From: Variovorax paradoxus
GTDB lineage: Bacteria; Pseudomonadota; Gammaproteobacteria; Burkholderiales; Burkholderiaceae_C
Direction: 5' to 3'
NCBI RefSeq assembly: GCF_030815975.1
Contig: NZ_JAUSXL010000002.1
Coordinates: 3,398,501 to 3,462,500 of the forward strand
DNA: 64,000 nucleotides
In this document: positions 43,324 to 52,439 of the stretch, piece by piece
Position numbering within the stretch: the stretch's first letter is position 1
How the letters are laid out: the number at the start of each line of letters is the position of its first letter
Translations under genes and position numbers: made by a program
The notes under the pieces: model-generated
Databases searched by the model: none
Seen by the model: only the letters and a program-made list of their open reading frames with translations
What the model was told of the DNA's origin: nothing

Positions 43324-44145
43324 ATGAAAACCGCACTGCTGCGCCGCTCCGTCCTCGCCCTGTCCCTGGTTGCCCTGTCGTTCGGCGGCCTTTCGCTGGC
43401 AGAGGCCCAGGAAGCCAAGAAGAACCTCGTGATCGGCGGCACCGCCGGCTCCAACATCGACCAGCTCAAGGCCGGCATCGTGCCCATCCTCGAGAAGAAG
43501 GGCTACAAGGTGAAGCTGGTCGAGTTCAACGACTACGTGCAGCCCAACCTCGCGCTCGCGCAAGGGTCTCTCGATGCCAACTTCTTCCAGCATCAGGTCT
43601 ACCTGAAGAAGTTCTCGGCCGACCAGAAGCTCGACCTCACCGAGTTGGTGCAGGGCCCGATCGCGCCGCTGGGCGTGTACTCCACCAAGCGCAAGACGCT
43701 GGCCGAGGTGAAGGAGGGCGACCGCGTCACGCTGCCGAACGACCCCAGCAACCAGGCCCGCGCATTGGTGCTGCTGGAGCAGAACAAGCTGATCACCATC
43801 AAGCCCGGCGTGGACCCGATCCGCGCGTCCGAAAAGGACGTGGCCGAGAACCCGAAGAAGCTCAAGTTCATTCCGCTCGAGGCCGCGCAGCTGCCGCGCT
43901 CGCTGGGCGACACCGAATACGCCATCGTCAACGGCAACTTCGCGATCTCGTCGGGCCTGAAGCTCAATGAAGCCGTGGTGCTCGAGAAGACGCCCGACTA
44001 CTACCTGAACGTGGTGGCCGTGAAGAGTGCCGACAAGAACACCGCCTGGGCCAGGGACATCGTCGAGGCCTACCATTCGAAGGAATTCAAGACGGTGGTG
44101 GACACCAAGTTCCAGGGCTATGCCAAGCCCAGCTTCCTGCAGTAA
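43324..44145 (+). CDS. metQ: MetQ/NlpA-family substrate-binding protein, second copy
   Basis: A 273-residue receptor, the second MetQ-like protein of this cluster. A signal peptide ends near LSLAEAQE; as with the other copy, no lipobox cysteine is obvious. The mature domain has GGTAGSNIDQLKAGIVPILEK, FNDYVQPNLALAQGSLDANFFQHQ and NDPSNQARALVLLEQ, typical of MetQ. It sits directly after metI, so it is probably the main receptor for MetNI, while the divergent copy is an alternative with another specificity. The start ATG at 43324 follows the leader directly. Confidence 0.88.
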   Translation: MKTALLRRSVLALSLVALSFGGLSLAEAQEAKKNLVIGGTAGSNIDQLKAGIVPILEKKGYKVKLVEFNDYVQPNLALAQGSLDANFFQHQVYLKKFSADQKLDLTELVQGPIAPLGVYSTKRKTLAEVKEGDRVTLPNDPSNQARALVLLEQNKLITIKPGVDPIRASEKDVAENPKKLKFIPLEAAQLPRSLGDTEYAIVNGNFAISSGLKLNEAVVLEKTPDYYLNVVAVKSADKNTAWARDIVEAYHSKEFKTVVDTKFQGYAKPSFLQ

Positions 44146-44167
44146 CTTTCAACCGAGGAATCCCTCC

Positions 44168-44521
44168 ATGCCCGTGCTCGCCGTTTTCGATGCGGAAGGA
44201 AGCTGGCGCGACACGCACGTGTGCGACGGCTGGATCACCGAGCACCTGGCGCAGCAGGGCGTGAGCTGGGGGCGCGGCAAGGCGAAGAAGGGGCAGCGCG
44301 CGCTCAAGGCGGCGGGGCTGTTCTACCTGCCCACGGCGGACGGCTACCTGGGGTTGCTGTTCGAAGGAGGCGAGTGGGTCGGCATTCCAGCCGACAAGCC
44401 GCATTTCTTCGACGCCGGCGAGGCGATGGCTCTCGATGGCTTGCCCGCCGCGCTGCCGCTCTTCGAAGCCTTCGTCGAGGAAGTGCTGTCACTGACGGGC
44501 AACGACGCCGACGAAGAGTGA
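44168..44521 (+). CDS. Hypothetical protein downstream of metQ2
   Basis: A 117-residue ORF (ATG at 44168, GAGGAA ribosome site 8–10 bases upstream) that follows metQ2 by 22 bases and is probably in the same transcript. Residues start MPVLAVFDAEGSWRDTHV, followed by acidic and hydrophobic stretches. No family is recognised; a very loose resemblance to acireductone dioxygenase-type cupins cannot be supported, because metal ligands are not visible. It faces the T6SS PAAR-like gene convergently. Confidence 0.55.
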   Translation: MPVLAVFDAEGSWRDTHVCDGWITEHLAQQGVSWGRGKAKKGQRALKAAGLFYLPTADGYLGLLFEGGEWVGIPADKPHFFDAGEAMALDGLPAALPLFEAFVEEVLSLTGNDADEE

Positions 44522-44555
44522 AGAGGCGGCCGATCCGGGGCCGTGCCCGGCGGCC

Positions 44556-44948
44556 TCAGGGCGAAAGAATCATCACCTTGCACTGGCTCGGCACGATGCG
44601 CATGCCGACCATGTTGTTGCGGTTCTGCGTGCTCAGGCTGGTCATGCGCGTGGCCGGCGTGCCTTTGATGAGCACCGTGAACGCGCCGGTCAGGTGCCGC
44701 GACTGGCTCATGAAAGTCTGCGAGACAATGCCGCCGCCGGCACCAGTGGTGTCGCCCAGCGTGATGGGCGTGGTGGTGGCCATGTTGTGCGCGGGCATGC
44801 CCATGAAGAGGATGTTCCATGCGTTGGGCACCGCCGTGGGACCGAACGCCATGTTCGGGTACGGAATGGGCGCCATGGCCGCGGGCGGCGTCTTGCAGAC
44901 ATCCGGGAAAGCCAGGTCCATTCCCATCAGCTGGCAGTTGGCAAACAT
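44556..44948 (-). CDS. PAAR-like (DUF4150) tip protein of a VgrG cluster
   Basis: This 130-residue protein has the DUF4150 PAAR-like pattern: repeated hydrophobic/proline segments (PDVCKTPPAAMAPIPYPN), an AHNMATTTPITLGDTTG block and a final VPSQCKVMILSP. In type VI secretion, such proteins cap the VgrG spike and are often fused to effectors. Here there is no extra toxin domain and the next gene is convergent and unrelated. It is the last gene of the six-gene VgrG cluster. Confidence 0.75.
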   Translation of the reverse strand: MFANCQLMGMDLAFPDVCKTPPAAMAPIPYPNMAFGPTAVPNAWNILFMGMPAHNMATTTPITLGDTTGAGGGIVSQTFMSQSRHLTGAFTVLIKGTPATRMTSLSTQNRNNMVGMRIVPSQCKVMILSP

Positions 44949-44977
44949 CGGTGGTTCTCCTTGAAGCGGGCCGCGCA

Positions 44978-45622
44978 TCAGCCCATGTGAATCTGCGCGC
45001 CGTCGACCTTGACGAGCTCGCTGGCCGTGAGCACGGTGTGCCTGGCATGCAGCCGCGTGGTTCCGGTGGCCTCGCAGTCCAGGTGGCCCACGCGCACCTG
45101 TTCGGTTTCGTCCACCACGCGCAGTGCGCTGCGCGCCATCTGCACGATGCGGTCGGCCACCGATTCGAAGACCCGACCGACCAGCCGCAGGCGGCCGACG
45201 GTGGCGTCGAGCGCCTGGCCGGTGTAGCGCATGTCGTCGACGCGGCAATGGGCGCCGGCGGCTTGCAGGTTCCATTGCGCGGCCTTCATCAGCAGCTGGC
45301 CGCCGCTCTGAAGGCGCACATCGCCGGGGCTTTCGATCGAGACCGCGCCGGGCGCATCGATGCGGCTGAGCGTGGCGTCGGCCTGTTCGAGCACGGCAAT
45401 CAAATAGACCTTGTGGCTGTCGGGGCCGCAGAGCAGCACGGTGTCTCCCACCTCGGGCTTGAGCAGGCAGCTGGCGGCGCGCCGGCAGCGCCAGGCAGCG
45501 CCGTCCTCGTCCTCGACTTCGAAGAGTCGCGAATCGGGCAGCGCCGCAACGAGGCGGCCCATGAAATGAACCGGTGCGGCTGCGGACGCGGCGGCAGCGG
45601 GGCGGAGTGGAACGACATTCAT
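44978..45622 (-). CDS. DUF3540 protein of the VgrG cluster
   Basis: This 214-residue protein resembles DUF3540, a family found in DUF2169/PAAR type VI clusters. Its middle part, with alternating hydrophobic beta-type stretches (IESPGDVRLQSGGQLLMKA, DDMRYTGQALDATVGRLRL), suggests a beta-helix or spike-like fold. It is expected to help assemble or load a VgrG-associated cargo. It lies 38 bases downstream of the pentapeptide gene and 29 bases upstream of the PAAR-like gene on the minus strand. The exact role is unknown. Confidence 0.65.
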   Translation of the reverse strand: MNVVPLRPAAAASAAAPVHFMGRLVAALPDSRLFEVEDEDGAAWRCRRAASCLLKPEVGDTVLLCGPDSHKVYLIAVLEQADATLSRIDAPGAVSIESPGDVRLQSGGQLLMKAAQWNLQAAGAHCRVDDMRYTGQALDATVGRLRLVGRVFESVADRIVQMARSALRVVDETEQVRVGHLDCEATGTTRLHARHTVLTASELVKVDGAQIHMG

Positions 45623-45660
45623 CGGGATTCCCTTCGTGCTGTTGATTTGTTGGTCGGCCT

Positions 45661-46710
45661 TCAATGCGCGTCGGACCATGCCTGGGCCTTGAAGAGCTCC
45701 GGCTCGCTGTCGATGATTCCGCTGCGGCTGGTGAAGCGGGCGCCTTGCTGCAGCGCGCGATGAAAACGGGTGCGCAGGAAATGGGCGCCGCCCAGGTCGG
45801 CGCCGTTCAGGTCGGCGTATGAAAGATCCGCGTCCTGCAGGTCGGCGCCGCGCAAGTTGGCCCCGGCGCAGCGTGCACGGTGAAAGACGCACAGCGGCAG
45901 GCGGGCGTGGTTGAAATCGGTGCGTTCCAGCACGGCTTCCACCCAGATCGACTGGTCGAAGCGCCCGCCGCCGCAGTTCGCGTCCGTGAGGTCGGCTTCC
46001 GGGAACAGCGCCTGGCAGGCATCCGCTTGCGAGAAATTCGCGCGCTGCAGCGATGCCCCCTTGAAGTTGCCCTGCGTGAGCGTGGCGCCGCTGAAATCGG
46101 CATCGTCGAGCCGGCTGTCGGTGAACTGGCACAGGCGCAGCGACAGGCCCGCGAAGCCTTGCCCGCGCAGGTCGCATTCCAGGAACATGACGCTCAGGCA
46201 CTGCGCCTTGGCAAAGACCGACGTCCTCAGGTCGAGGCGGTGAAAGGTGACGAAGTTCAGCGCGGCGCCGCCGAAGTCGACCCGGTCGAGCTGCGATTCC
46301 AGGAAGCTCGCCCGTTCGAAGTGCCGCGACTGCAGAAAGCTTCCGGTCAGCTCGCAGCGGAAGAAGTTGGCCAGGTCCAGCCGGGCTTCGCGAAAGCTTG
46401 CCTGCAGCGCCTGGCACTCGACGAAGGCTGCGCCTTCGAGCGTGGCCGCATCGAAGCGCGCGCCGTTCATGCGGCAGCGAAAGAACTGCAGTTCCTTCAG
46501 GTTGCCGCCGGAAAACTCGCAGCCCGACAGGTTGCAGTGCGACAGCGCGCTGCCTTCGAGATTGGCCTGCGCAAAACTGGCGCCGCTGAAATCGACGTCG
46601 TCCAGCAGTGCGCCCGAGAGGTCGAGGCCGCTCAAGTCCCACCCCCTGCAATCGGCGCTGCCGATCTGTATGCCGTGGCGGATCCTGTCGACGAAGTCAT
46701 CGCGCGTCAT
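45661..46710 (-). CDS. Pentapeptide-repeat protein of the VgrG cluster
   Basis: This 349-residue protein consists almost wholly of pentapeptide repeats of the A(D/N)LXX type, which fold as a right-handed quadrilateral beta-helix. It opens with a short non-repeat stretch (about residues 1–20). The repeat tract then runs to about residue 320, and a short acidic tail follows. It sits 7 bases downstream of the larger DUF2169–pentapeptide protein. Its job may be structural in assembly of the VgrG spike or cargo, but repeat proteins of this kind have many functions. No catalytic residue is visible. Confidence 0.75.
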   Translation of the reverse strand: MTRDDFVDRIRHGIQIGSADCRGWDLSGLDLSGALLDDVDFSGASFAQANLEGSALSHCNLSGCEFSGGNLKELQFFRCRMNGARFDAATLEGAAFVECQALQASFREARLDLANFFRCELTGSFLQSRHFERASFLESQLDRVDFGGAALNFVTFHRLDLRTSVFAKAQCLSVMFLECDLRGQGFAGLSLRLCQFTDSRLDDADFSGATLTQGNFKGASLQRANFSQADACQALFPEADLTDANCGGGRFDQSIWVEAVLERTDFNHARLPLCVFHRARCAGANLRGADLQDADLSYADLNGADLGGAHFLRTRFHRALQQGARFTSRSGIIDSEPELFKAQAWSDAH

Positions 46711-46717
46711 TCCGGGG

Positions 46718-49324
46718 TCATTCGGGCGCTTCAGCGCGCCGCGCCGGCCAGATCTTCGTCTGCTGCGTGTAGGCGCCCAGTAGATGGGTGGTGCCGTCGA
46801 TCAGGCTCTGCGACACGTCGGTGCGGAACAAGTTGGCGCCGCTCAGGTCGGCCTGCGTGAAGTCGGCCTTGGAGAAATTGGCGTCGATGAGGTTGGCGCC
46901 GCGCAGCGACGCGCCCCTGAGGTCGGCGCGCACGAAAAGGCTTTCGCCCGCCGCCATGCGCTCGAGCCTGGCGCCGCGCAGGTCGCACTCCGAGAAATCG
47001 CAGTTGTCCAGCCGTGCCTCGCCAAGATCGGCACCAGCGAGCGGCGTGGTGCGAAAGCCGCATTGCTTGAGCGCGGCGCGGCGGAACACGGCGCCGGCCA
47101 GCGAGCTCCCATGCGCGAAGCTGCTGCCGTCGATGCGGGCATCGGAGAAATCGACCGCCTCGCTGCAATCGGTGGTGACGAATCCGCAGCGCACCAGCGT
47201 GGCGTTGACAAAGCGCACGTCCTGCAACGTGCATTCGAGCCACACCACCTGGTTGAACGAGGCGCCGTCGAAAGCCATGCCGTCCATGCGCAGTTTCATC
47301 AGGAAGACCTGCTGCCAGTCGGAGCCGCGAAAGTCGCATTGGCTGAGTTCGGCTTCGGTGAGCCGCGTCTGGTCGAACTGGGTGTTGGCCATGTTGCAGG
47401 ACTTGAAGCGCGTCTTCTCGCAAAGGGCGCCGCCCAGGTCGGCGCCGGCGAAGTTGGCGAACTCGCATTGCGCGCCGCCGAGATTGGCGTTCCTGAACGT
47501 GGCGTTCATCAGCGACGTGCGCGAGAGCCGGGCGCGCGCCAGCACCGCACCGTTGAAATTGGCATCGTCGAGCAGGGCCGCATCGAGGTTGGCGTCTTCG
47601 AGGGAGGCGCCCGAGAAGTCGGCTCCGCGCAGATCCATGCCCGACAGATCGGCGCCGATCAGGCGCATGCCCGCGAAATTGCGTTCGCCTGGCGCGGCCT
47701 TGGCCAGGCGGCGCCGGATCTTGGCGGAGCGGTAGGAGGGCATCGGCGCAGCGGCGTCGAACAGGTGCGCTCCATAGAGATAGCCGAGCTCGATCTGCGC
47801 GCTCATGCGCTCCTTCGCGTTGGCGGCAATGAGCGCAGCAGGCGCAGCTGCGGCGTTGGCCGGGCTCTGTGGAGCCAGCGCCGCGAGCTCCTCGAGTCGA
47901 AGCAGCAACTCGTCCGGGTCGAAGCGCTGCGGCTGGCTGCGGCTTTGCTGCCGCAAGGCCGGGTCGATTTCTTCTTCCTGCTCCCTGTGCATCCGTTCGG
48001 CATGCGCCTGCAGTTCTTGCCGGGTCTTCATCATGTCTTCCTGCATGCGCTCGAAATATTTCGGCACGTCGTCGAATGCCAGCGGCTCGGCCGGGGGCGG
48101 GGGCGCTGGCAGGTACTTCTCGGGATCGACATCCAGCGCCAGCAGTTCGGCGCGGCGGTTTTCGTGGTCGCGCTGCTGGCCGGCGCGCAGGTTGCGAAGC
48201 AGCGGCCGCGCCATCGGGTCGGGCATGTCGATGGCGCTCCAGCGCCCGAGGATGGCCTTGGGGGCGAGGTCGCTGTCGCGAAACGCCAGCAGGGCGCCGC
48301 GCGCCGGGTCGAGCCGCTGCAGCAGCACCGACTGGTAGTGCGCAAGCGTCCGGGGTTCGTGCCGGAGTTCGAGCGCCGGCATGATGTGCCGGACGTCGGA
48401 CGCGTCGTCCTCGCGCACCGGCAGCGTTCCGTGCCAGACCAGCGCCACGCGTTCGCGGTGCGGAAAGAACCAGGCGGTGGTGAGCCGCAGCGCAATTTCC
48501 CGCAGATCGCGACCCTGCTTGTCGAGGCTCACGAAGCAGCGCGCGAGCCAGTCGGGCAGGTGTCCGCTGAGCACCGGCTGTTCGGGGTGCATGTTGAGAA
48601 TCTCGTAGGCCGCGCCGGGCGGCAGTTCCTGGCGGCCGGGCCATTGCTGGTCGGCGGGGGCGGCGTTGAAGAAGCGCCAGTCCATGTCCTCGGCGAAACC
48701 GGGGAACTGGTGCTGCAGCCAGTCCTGGCCGTACCTGCTGCCCATCAGGGCCATGCGCTGCGGGCTCTCCACCGGCACGGCGCCGAAGCTGGCGGGGCGC
48801 ACGGCCTGACCGCGCGACCTCACGCGTGCGCCAACGGCTTCCACGTTGGGCGCGCGGCGTGTGTGAACTCCGTTCACCAGTTCGTCGAACGCGCCGATGC
48901 CCGCGGGGTTTTCGGGCACGCCGGGGCCGCCGTAGGCATGGGCCCAGTCCAGGCGCATCTGCTCGAAGGGCTGGGGCGCCGTGAGCCGTCCATCGAGCCA
49001 GTAGCGGTCGCCGGACACGAACAACGACTTCTCGATGTCGGCAACGCGGATGCGCACCGCGCACGCGGTCTTGTCCTGTTGATGGCGGGTGTAGCCGTAG
49101 CCGCTCGCCAGAACTTCCGGTGCGCGTTTGGGAATGCCCATGTCGAACACGCCCGAGCTGCCGATCTCCTCGCCCACGGTCTGCCACAGTTCCTGGTCGG
49201 CCATGAGGCGGGGTTCGGCGTCCATGCTGGCCAGCGCCATGACGGAAACGCCCAGGTGATCGGCGCCCTGCCAGCGGTAGGGTCGCGTGAGGATGCCGAG
49301 CCGCAGCGGCTTGACGGTTTTCAT
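46718..49324 (-). CDS. DUF2169 T6SS adaptor fused to pentapeptide repeats
   Basis: An 868-residue protein. The N-terminal third matches DUF2169, a T6SS accessory or adaptor family: GILTRPYRWQGADHLGVSVM at the start, with GGPGVPENPAGIGAF-like and PAADQQW-like regions. A charged linker with EEIDPALRQQ coiled-coil-like stretches covers residues about 480–560. The last third is a long run of pentapeptide repeats (NLXX/ADLXX). DUF2169 proteins are thought to pair VgrG with its cargo. This fusion with pentapeptides is a large adaptor that could present or stabilise an effector. The gene overlaps the DUF3592-like gene by 4 bases. Confidence 0.75.
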   Translation of the reverse strand: MKTVKPLRLGILTRPYRWQGADHLGVSVMALASMDAEPRLMADQELWQTVGEEIGSSGVFDMGIPKRAPEVLASGYGYTRHQQDKTACAVRIRVADIEKSLFVSGDRYWLDGRLTAPQPFEQMRLDWAHAYGGPGVPENPAGIGAFDELVNGVHTRRAPNVEAVGARVRSRGQAVRPASFGAVPVESPQRMALMGSRYGQDWLQHQFPGFAEDMDWRFFNAAPADQQWPGRQELPPGAAYEILNMHPEQPVLSGHLPDWLARCFVSLDKQGRDLREIALRLTTAWFFPHRERVALVWHGTLPVREDDASDVRHIMPALELRHEPRTLAHYQSVLLQRLDPARGALLAFRDSDLAPKAILGRWSAIDMPDPMARPLLRNLRAGQQRDHENRRAELLALDVDPEKYLPAPPPPAEPLAFDDVPKYFERMQEDMMKTRQELQAHAERMHREQEEEIDPALRQQSRSQPQRFDPDELLLRLEELAALAPQSPANAAAAPAALIAANAKERMSAQIELGYLYGAHLFDAAAPMPSYRSAKIRRRLAKAAPGERNFAGMRLIGADLSGMDLRGADFSGASLEDANLDAALLDDANFNGAVLARARLSRTSLMNATFRNANLGGAQCEFANFAGADLGGALCEKTRFKSCNMANTQFDQTRLTEAELSQCDFRGSDWQQVFLMKLRMDGMAFDGASFNQVVWLECTLQDVRFVNATLVRCGFVTTDCSEAVDFSDARIDGSSFAHGSSLAGAVFRRAALKQCGFRTTPLAGADLGEARLDNCDFSECDLRGARLERMAAGESLFVRADLRGASLRGANLIDANFSKADFTQADLSGANLFRTDVSQSLIDGTTHLLGAYTQQTKIWPARRAEAPE

Positions 49325-49788
49325 GCGCCGGCTGTTTCGCTGGCGGCCGCACGCGGCCGGGACACATCGGCGCCGTAGTAGGCGGGCGAGCCGGCGCGGC
49401 GCTCGACGGCCAGCTCGCGGCTTGCGGGATCGAAGCGTACGGCAATGGTCTTGCCGGGGGCGTGGCCGGGCAGGTCGGCAACGGCAATCGAGGTGGTCTG
49501 CTCCACGTCGAAGGGCTCGGCTGCACCGGCGGGCCGCACCCGAAGCTCGAGCCTTGCCACGGCCCAGACGGTCCCGCTCGCGGAGCGGCGCTGTCCGGTG
49601 TCGGCGAGCGCGATCACCTCGGCCACGGCGGGCTCGCCGCGTTCGAGCAGCTCGGCGGCGCGTTGCGCGCGTGACGACTGCAGCTGGTGCCTGCGGTATT
49701 CGCGCAGCAGCGTGACGCCCAGCGTGAACGCGGTCCATGCGAGCACCGGAACAAGAATCCACCAGACCGAAAAGCTGGAAGTCGCCAT
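49321..49788 (-). CDS. DUF3592-like membrane protein of the VgrG cluster
   Basis: A 155-residue protein with an N-terminal transmembrane helix (about residues 8–28) and a soluble C-terminal beta domain of the DUF3592 type (AVARLELRVRP and ISVAVADLPGHAPG-like pattern). It lies 14 bases downstream of vgrG and overlaps the DUF2169 gene. It is probably an inner-membrane accessory protein or immunity-like partner, which is inference from context. A glycosyl or catalytic signature is not visible. Confidence 0.55.
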   Translation of the reverse strand: MATSSFSVWWILVPVLAWTAFTLGVTLLREYRRHQLQSSRAQRAAELLERGEPAVAEVIALADTGQRRSASGTVWAVARLELRVRPAGAAEPFDVEQTTSIAVADLPGHAPGKTIAVRFDPASRELAVERRAGSPAYYGADVSRPRAAASETAGA

Positions 49789-49802
49789 GCAGGGTGGTGC
49801 AT

Positions 49803-52193
49803 TCAGCCGAACAGCACGAAGCCCTTGAGTGCGCCCCAGAAGCCCCCGCTATGCGCCGAGGCCACCACGTTCGAGAAGCTCACCTGTCCAAAATTGGCCT
49901 GGTGCGCGTACATGTTCAGGATCTGCGCCGTGGCGTCCATCTTCTTGACGTTGGATGTGAATGTGAAGAGCGAATTGCTGTTGTTGACGCCATAAGTGGC
50001 GCTGGAGGCACCGAAGGCCGTGATGGCCGTGGGCGACCAGTCCCACAGCAGCACGCGGTTCACGTGCTTGACCTTGTTGCCCTCGAAGGTGAAGTCGCCG
50101 CTGGCCTTGACGTTGACGTCGCCGGCCGTGGCCTCGATGGTCACGGCCTTGGCCTTGCCCGAGTAGTTGCCGTCGGACACGGTGGAAATGTGGTCGCCGG
50201 TCTTGATGGTTTCCGTGAGCCCGCCCGTGATGGTGTCGGAACCGCCGCCGCCCACGATGGTTCTCTGCCAGCCGGTCTGGTAGCTTTCCTGCCGGTTGCC
50301 CGCCAGTGTCTTGAGGATCGAATCGCCGGTGTGCACCTCTTCGTCCATGCCGAGCTTGACGTCGACGAGCAGCCCCTTGTCGAAGGTTTCGTGGCGCAGG
50401 CCGGCATTGACGATGACTTCCGAATCGCCCGTGAGCACGGTTTCCTTCGAGCCGAGTTTGGTGGTGGTCTCGATGCGGTTGTCGAAGAAATGCTCGGTGA
50501 GCGCGCCCGACACGGTGAGCTTGGAACCGTTGCGGTACTCGGCCGTGTCCTTCTTCTTGATGGTGGTGTCGCGCGTCTTGTCGACGGTGAGGGTGTCGGT
50601 GCCCTGGATGTGGGTGGTGCGGTTGCCCTCGACCGTTTCGGTTTCGTTGCCCTCGATGTGAATGTCGAAGTCGTTCTCGACGTCGATCTCGAAATTCTTC
50701 TCGGCATGGATGCGCACCAGCTCGCAGCCCGGCGCGTCGTCCAGGATGAATTCGTTGGCGTTGGCCGGCGAGCCGTCCTGGCTGCGGCTCACGAAGCCGC
50801 TCACCGTCACCTGCGCCGGCAGTTCGAGCGGGGGCATCTGGTCGGCGTTGTAGACCCGGCCGATGATGATCGGCCGGTCGGGGTGGCCGCCGATGAAGTC
50901 GACCACCACTTCCTGTCCCTTGCGCGGATGATTGACGGCGCCGTAGTTGGAACCGGCCCAGGCGCTGGAGACGCGCACCCAGCAGGAGCTGTTCTCGTCG
51001 CTCTTGCCGTAGCGGTCCCAGCGGAACTGCACCTTCACGCGGCCGTACCGGTCGACCCAGAACTCCTGGCCCGCCTTGCCGACCACGGTGGCCGTTTGCG
51101 GCCCGTTGGCGCGCGGCAGCGGCGTGACGCGCGGCGCGCGGAAGACGTGGGTGGTGGGCTGCACGGCAAAGTCGAAGCTGTAGTGGCCTTCGGCGCCGCC
51201 GCTGGCATAGCCGCCTTCGCGCAGTGCATACGACACCGACACCACGAGGTATTCGCGGTTGTCTTCCTGTCGCGGGCAGTTCTGCATGGTGAAGCGGTAG
51301 CCGGGCGCCATGCCGCGCACGTTGGTGTGGCCGATGTCGCGTTCGGCCTGGGCCTGCGCTTCCTCGAGGCGGATGCGCGAGTAGTGCTCGCCCTGTTCCG
51401 CCTCGCTGAAGCCGCCGAGCCATTCGTACATTTCGTACTGGCCGTGGTCGTTGCTGCGCGGCTGGCTGCGCACGTTCATCAGGTCGGCGCGGGGCTTCTT
51501 GAAATCGAAGTCATCCACCACGTAGGTACCGGGGCGGATCTCCTCGGTGACCTGCCACTGGTCGATCACTTCCTGCCACGGGTCGGCGCCGCGGTCGGTG
51601 GCCAGATAGCTGATCTTCGCGTAGCCGGGCAGGGTCTCGTGCGCGCCGATGTCGTCGGCCAGCACCAGCGTGTGCTGGTCCTTGTCGTGCCTGAAGTAGT
51701 AGTAGATGCCTTCGTGCTCCATGAGGCGGCTCACGAAGGCGAAATCGGTTTCCTGGTATTGAACGCAGTACTCCCACTGCCGGTAGCTGGCGGCGAGTTT
51801 CTTCTCGAAGGCAAAGCCGTAGTCCGCAAACACTTCTTCGAGAATGTCGACCACCGACTTGTTCTGGAATATCTTGCAGTCGCTGGTGCGCGTCAGATAC
51901 CAGAGCCACGGCCGCACCGTGGCGCGGTAGACCACGTAGCGCGAGGTGCCGCCCTCCTTGCCGATCATCGTGAAGCGGACGATCTGGCCGTTCAGGAAGC
52001 GCGGCGCGCCCGCGGTCTGTATTTCGAGCGCCAGCGGCTTGCCCAGCACGGCTTTCATGTCGATCGACACGCTGGGGCTGAGCAGCTCGACTTCGAACTC
52101 GAACAGCTGCGACAGTCCTTCGGTTCCGTGCATCGAACGGAACATGAGCTGGTCTTCGCCCAGCGGCGTGTGTGCGCGTACGACCCGGGCCAT
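49803..52193 (-). CDS. vgrG: VgrG spike protein of a type VI secretion system
   Basis: This 796-residue VgrG has the standard N-terminal gp27-like domain starting ARVVRAHTPLGEDQLMFRSMHGTE. The gp44/base-plate type blocks follow (FAFVSRLMEHEGIYYYFRH, GYARISYL-like and NHPRKGQEVVVDFIGGHPDRP). A gp5-like beta-helix then carries many short repeats of the T-V-x-G-N-x-T type. It forms the tip of the tail spike. The last 80 residues (LLWDWSPTAITAFGASSATYG and onward) extend beyond a plain VgrG and might be a cargo- or PAAR-binding region. No core T6SS gene is in the window. Confidence 0.9.
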   Translation of the reverse strand: MARVVRAHTPLGEDQLMFRSMHGTEGLSQLFEFEVELLSPSVSIDMKAVLGKPLALEIQTAGAPRFLNGQIVRFTMIGKEGGTSRYVVYRATVRPWLWYLTRTSDCKIFQNKSVVDILEEVFADYGFAFEKKLAASYRQWEYCVQYQETDFAFVSRLMEHEGIYYYFRHDKDQHTLVLADDIGAHETLPGYAKISYLATDRGADPWQEVIDQWQVTEEIRPGTYVVDDFDFKKPRADLMNVRSQPRSNDHGQYEMYEWLGGFSEAEQGEHYSRIRLEEAQAQAERDIGHTNVRGMAPGYRFTMQNCPRQEDNREYLVVSVSYALREGGYASGGAEGHYSFDFAVQPTTHVFRAPRVTPLPRANGPQTATVVGKAGQEFWVDRYGRVKVQFRWDRYGKSDENSSCWVRVSSAWAGSNYGAVNHPRKGQEVVVDFIGGHPDRPIIIGRVYNADQMPPLELPAQVTVSGFVSRSQDGSPANANEFILDDAPGCELVRIHAEKNFEIDVENDFDIHIEGNETETVEGNRTTHIQGTDTLTVDKTRDTTIKKKDTAEYRNGSKLTVSGALTEHFFDNRIETTTKLGSKETVLTGDSEVIVNAGLRHETFDKGLLVDVKLGMDEEVHTGDSILKTLAGNRQESYQTGWQRTIVGGGGSDTITGGLTETIKTGDHISTVSDGNYSGKAKAVTIEATAGDVNVKASGDFTFEGNKVKHVNRVLLWDWSPTAITAFGASSATYGVNNSNSLFTFTSNVKKMDATAQILNMYAHQANFGQVSFSNVVASAHSGGFWGALKGFVLFG

Positions 52194-52439
52194 GCGAAAG
52201 TCTCTCTTGTTCAAGAGCGCACTCCCTGCACCAGCATCGACCACCGCATTGTGGCCGAGGCTGTGATTGCGAACTTATGTTTGAACCGCTTGTTCGCCGG
52301 TGAACCCGCATGGGGCCAGAGCTGCTTCATCGTTGGGCCCTTTGCATTGGCATGTCCGCTTCTTTGCAAGTAGCAGGCCAGCGTGCGCCGGGCCTCGGCC
52401 GTGTTGCGGCTTCGGCGACGCCGCTTGTAGGATGCGCGG

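Noticed and set aside
46784..49378. Long plus-strand ORF antisense to the DUF2169 gene
   Set aside because: It mirrors codon bias of the real gene on the other strand and lacks any family motif.
49737..52373. Long plus-strand ORF antisense to vgrG
   Set aside because: Antisense shadow of the real gene in high-GC DNA; no domain or ribosome site supports it.
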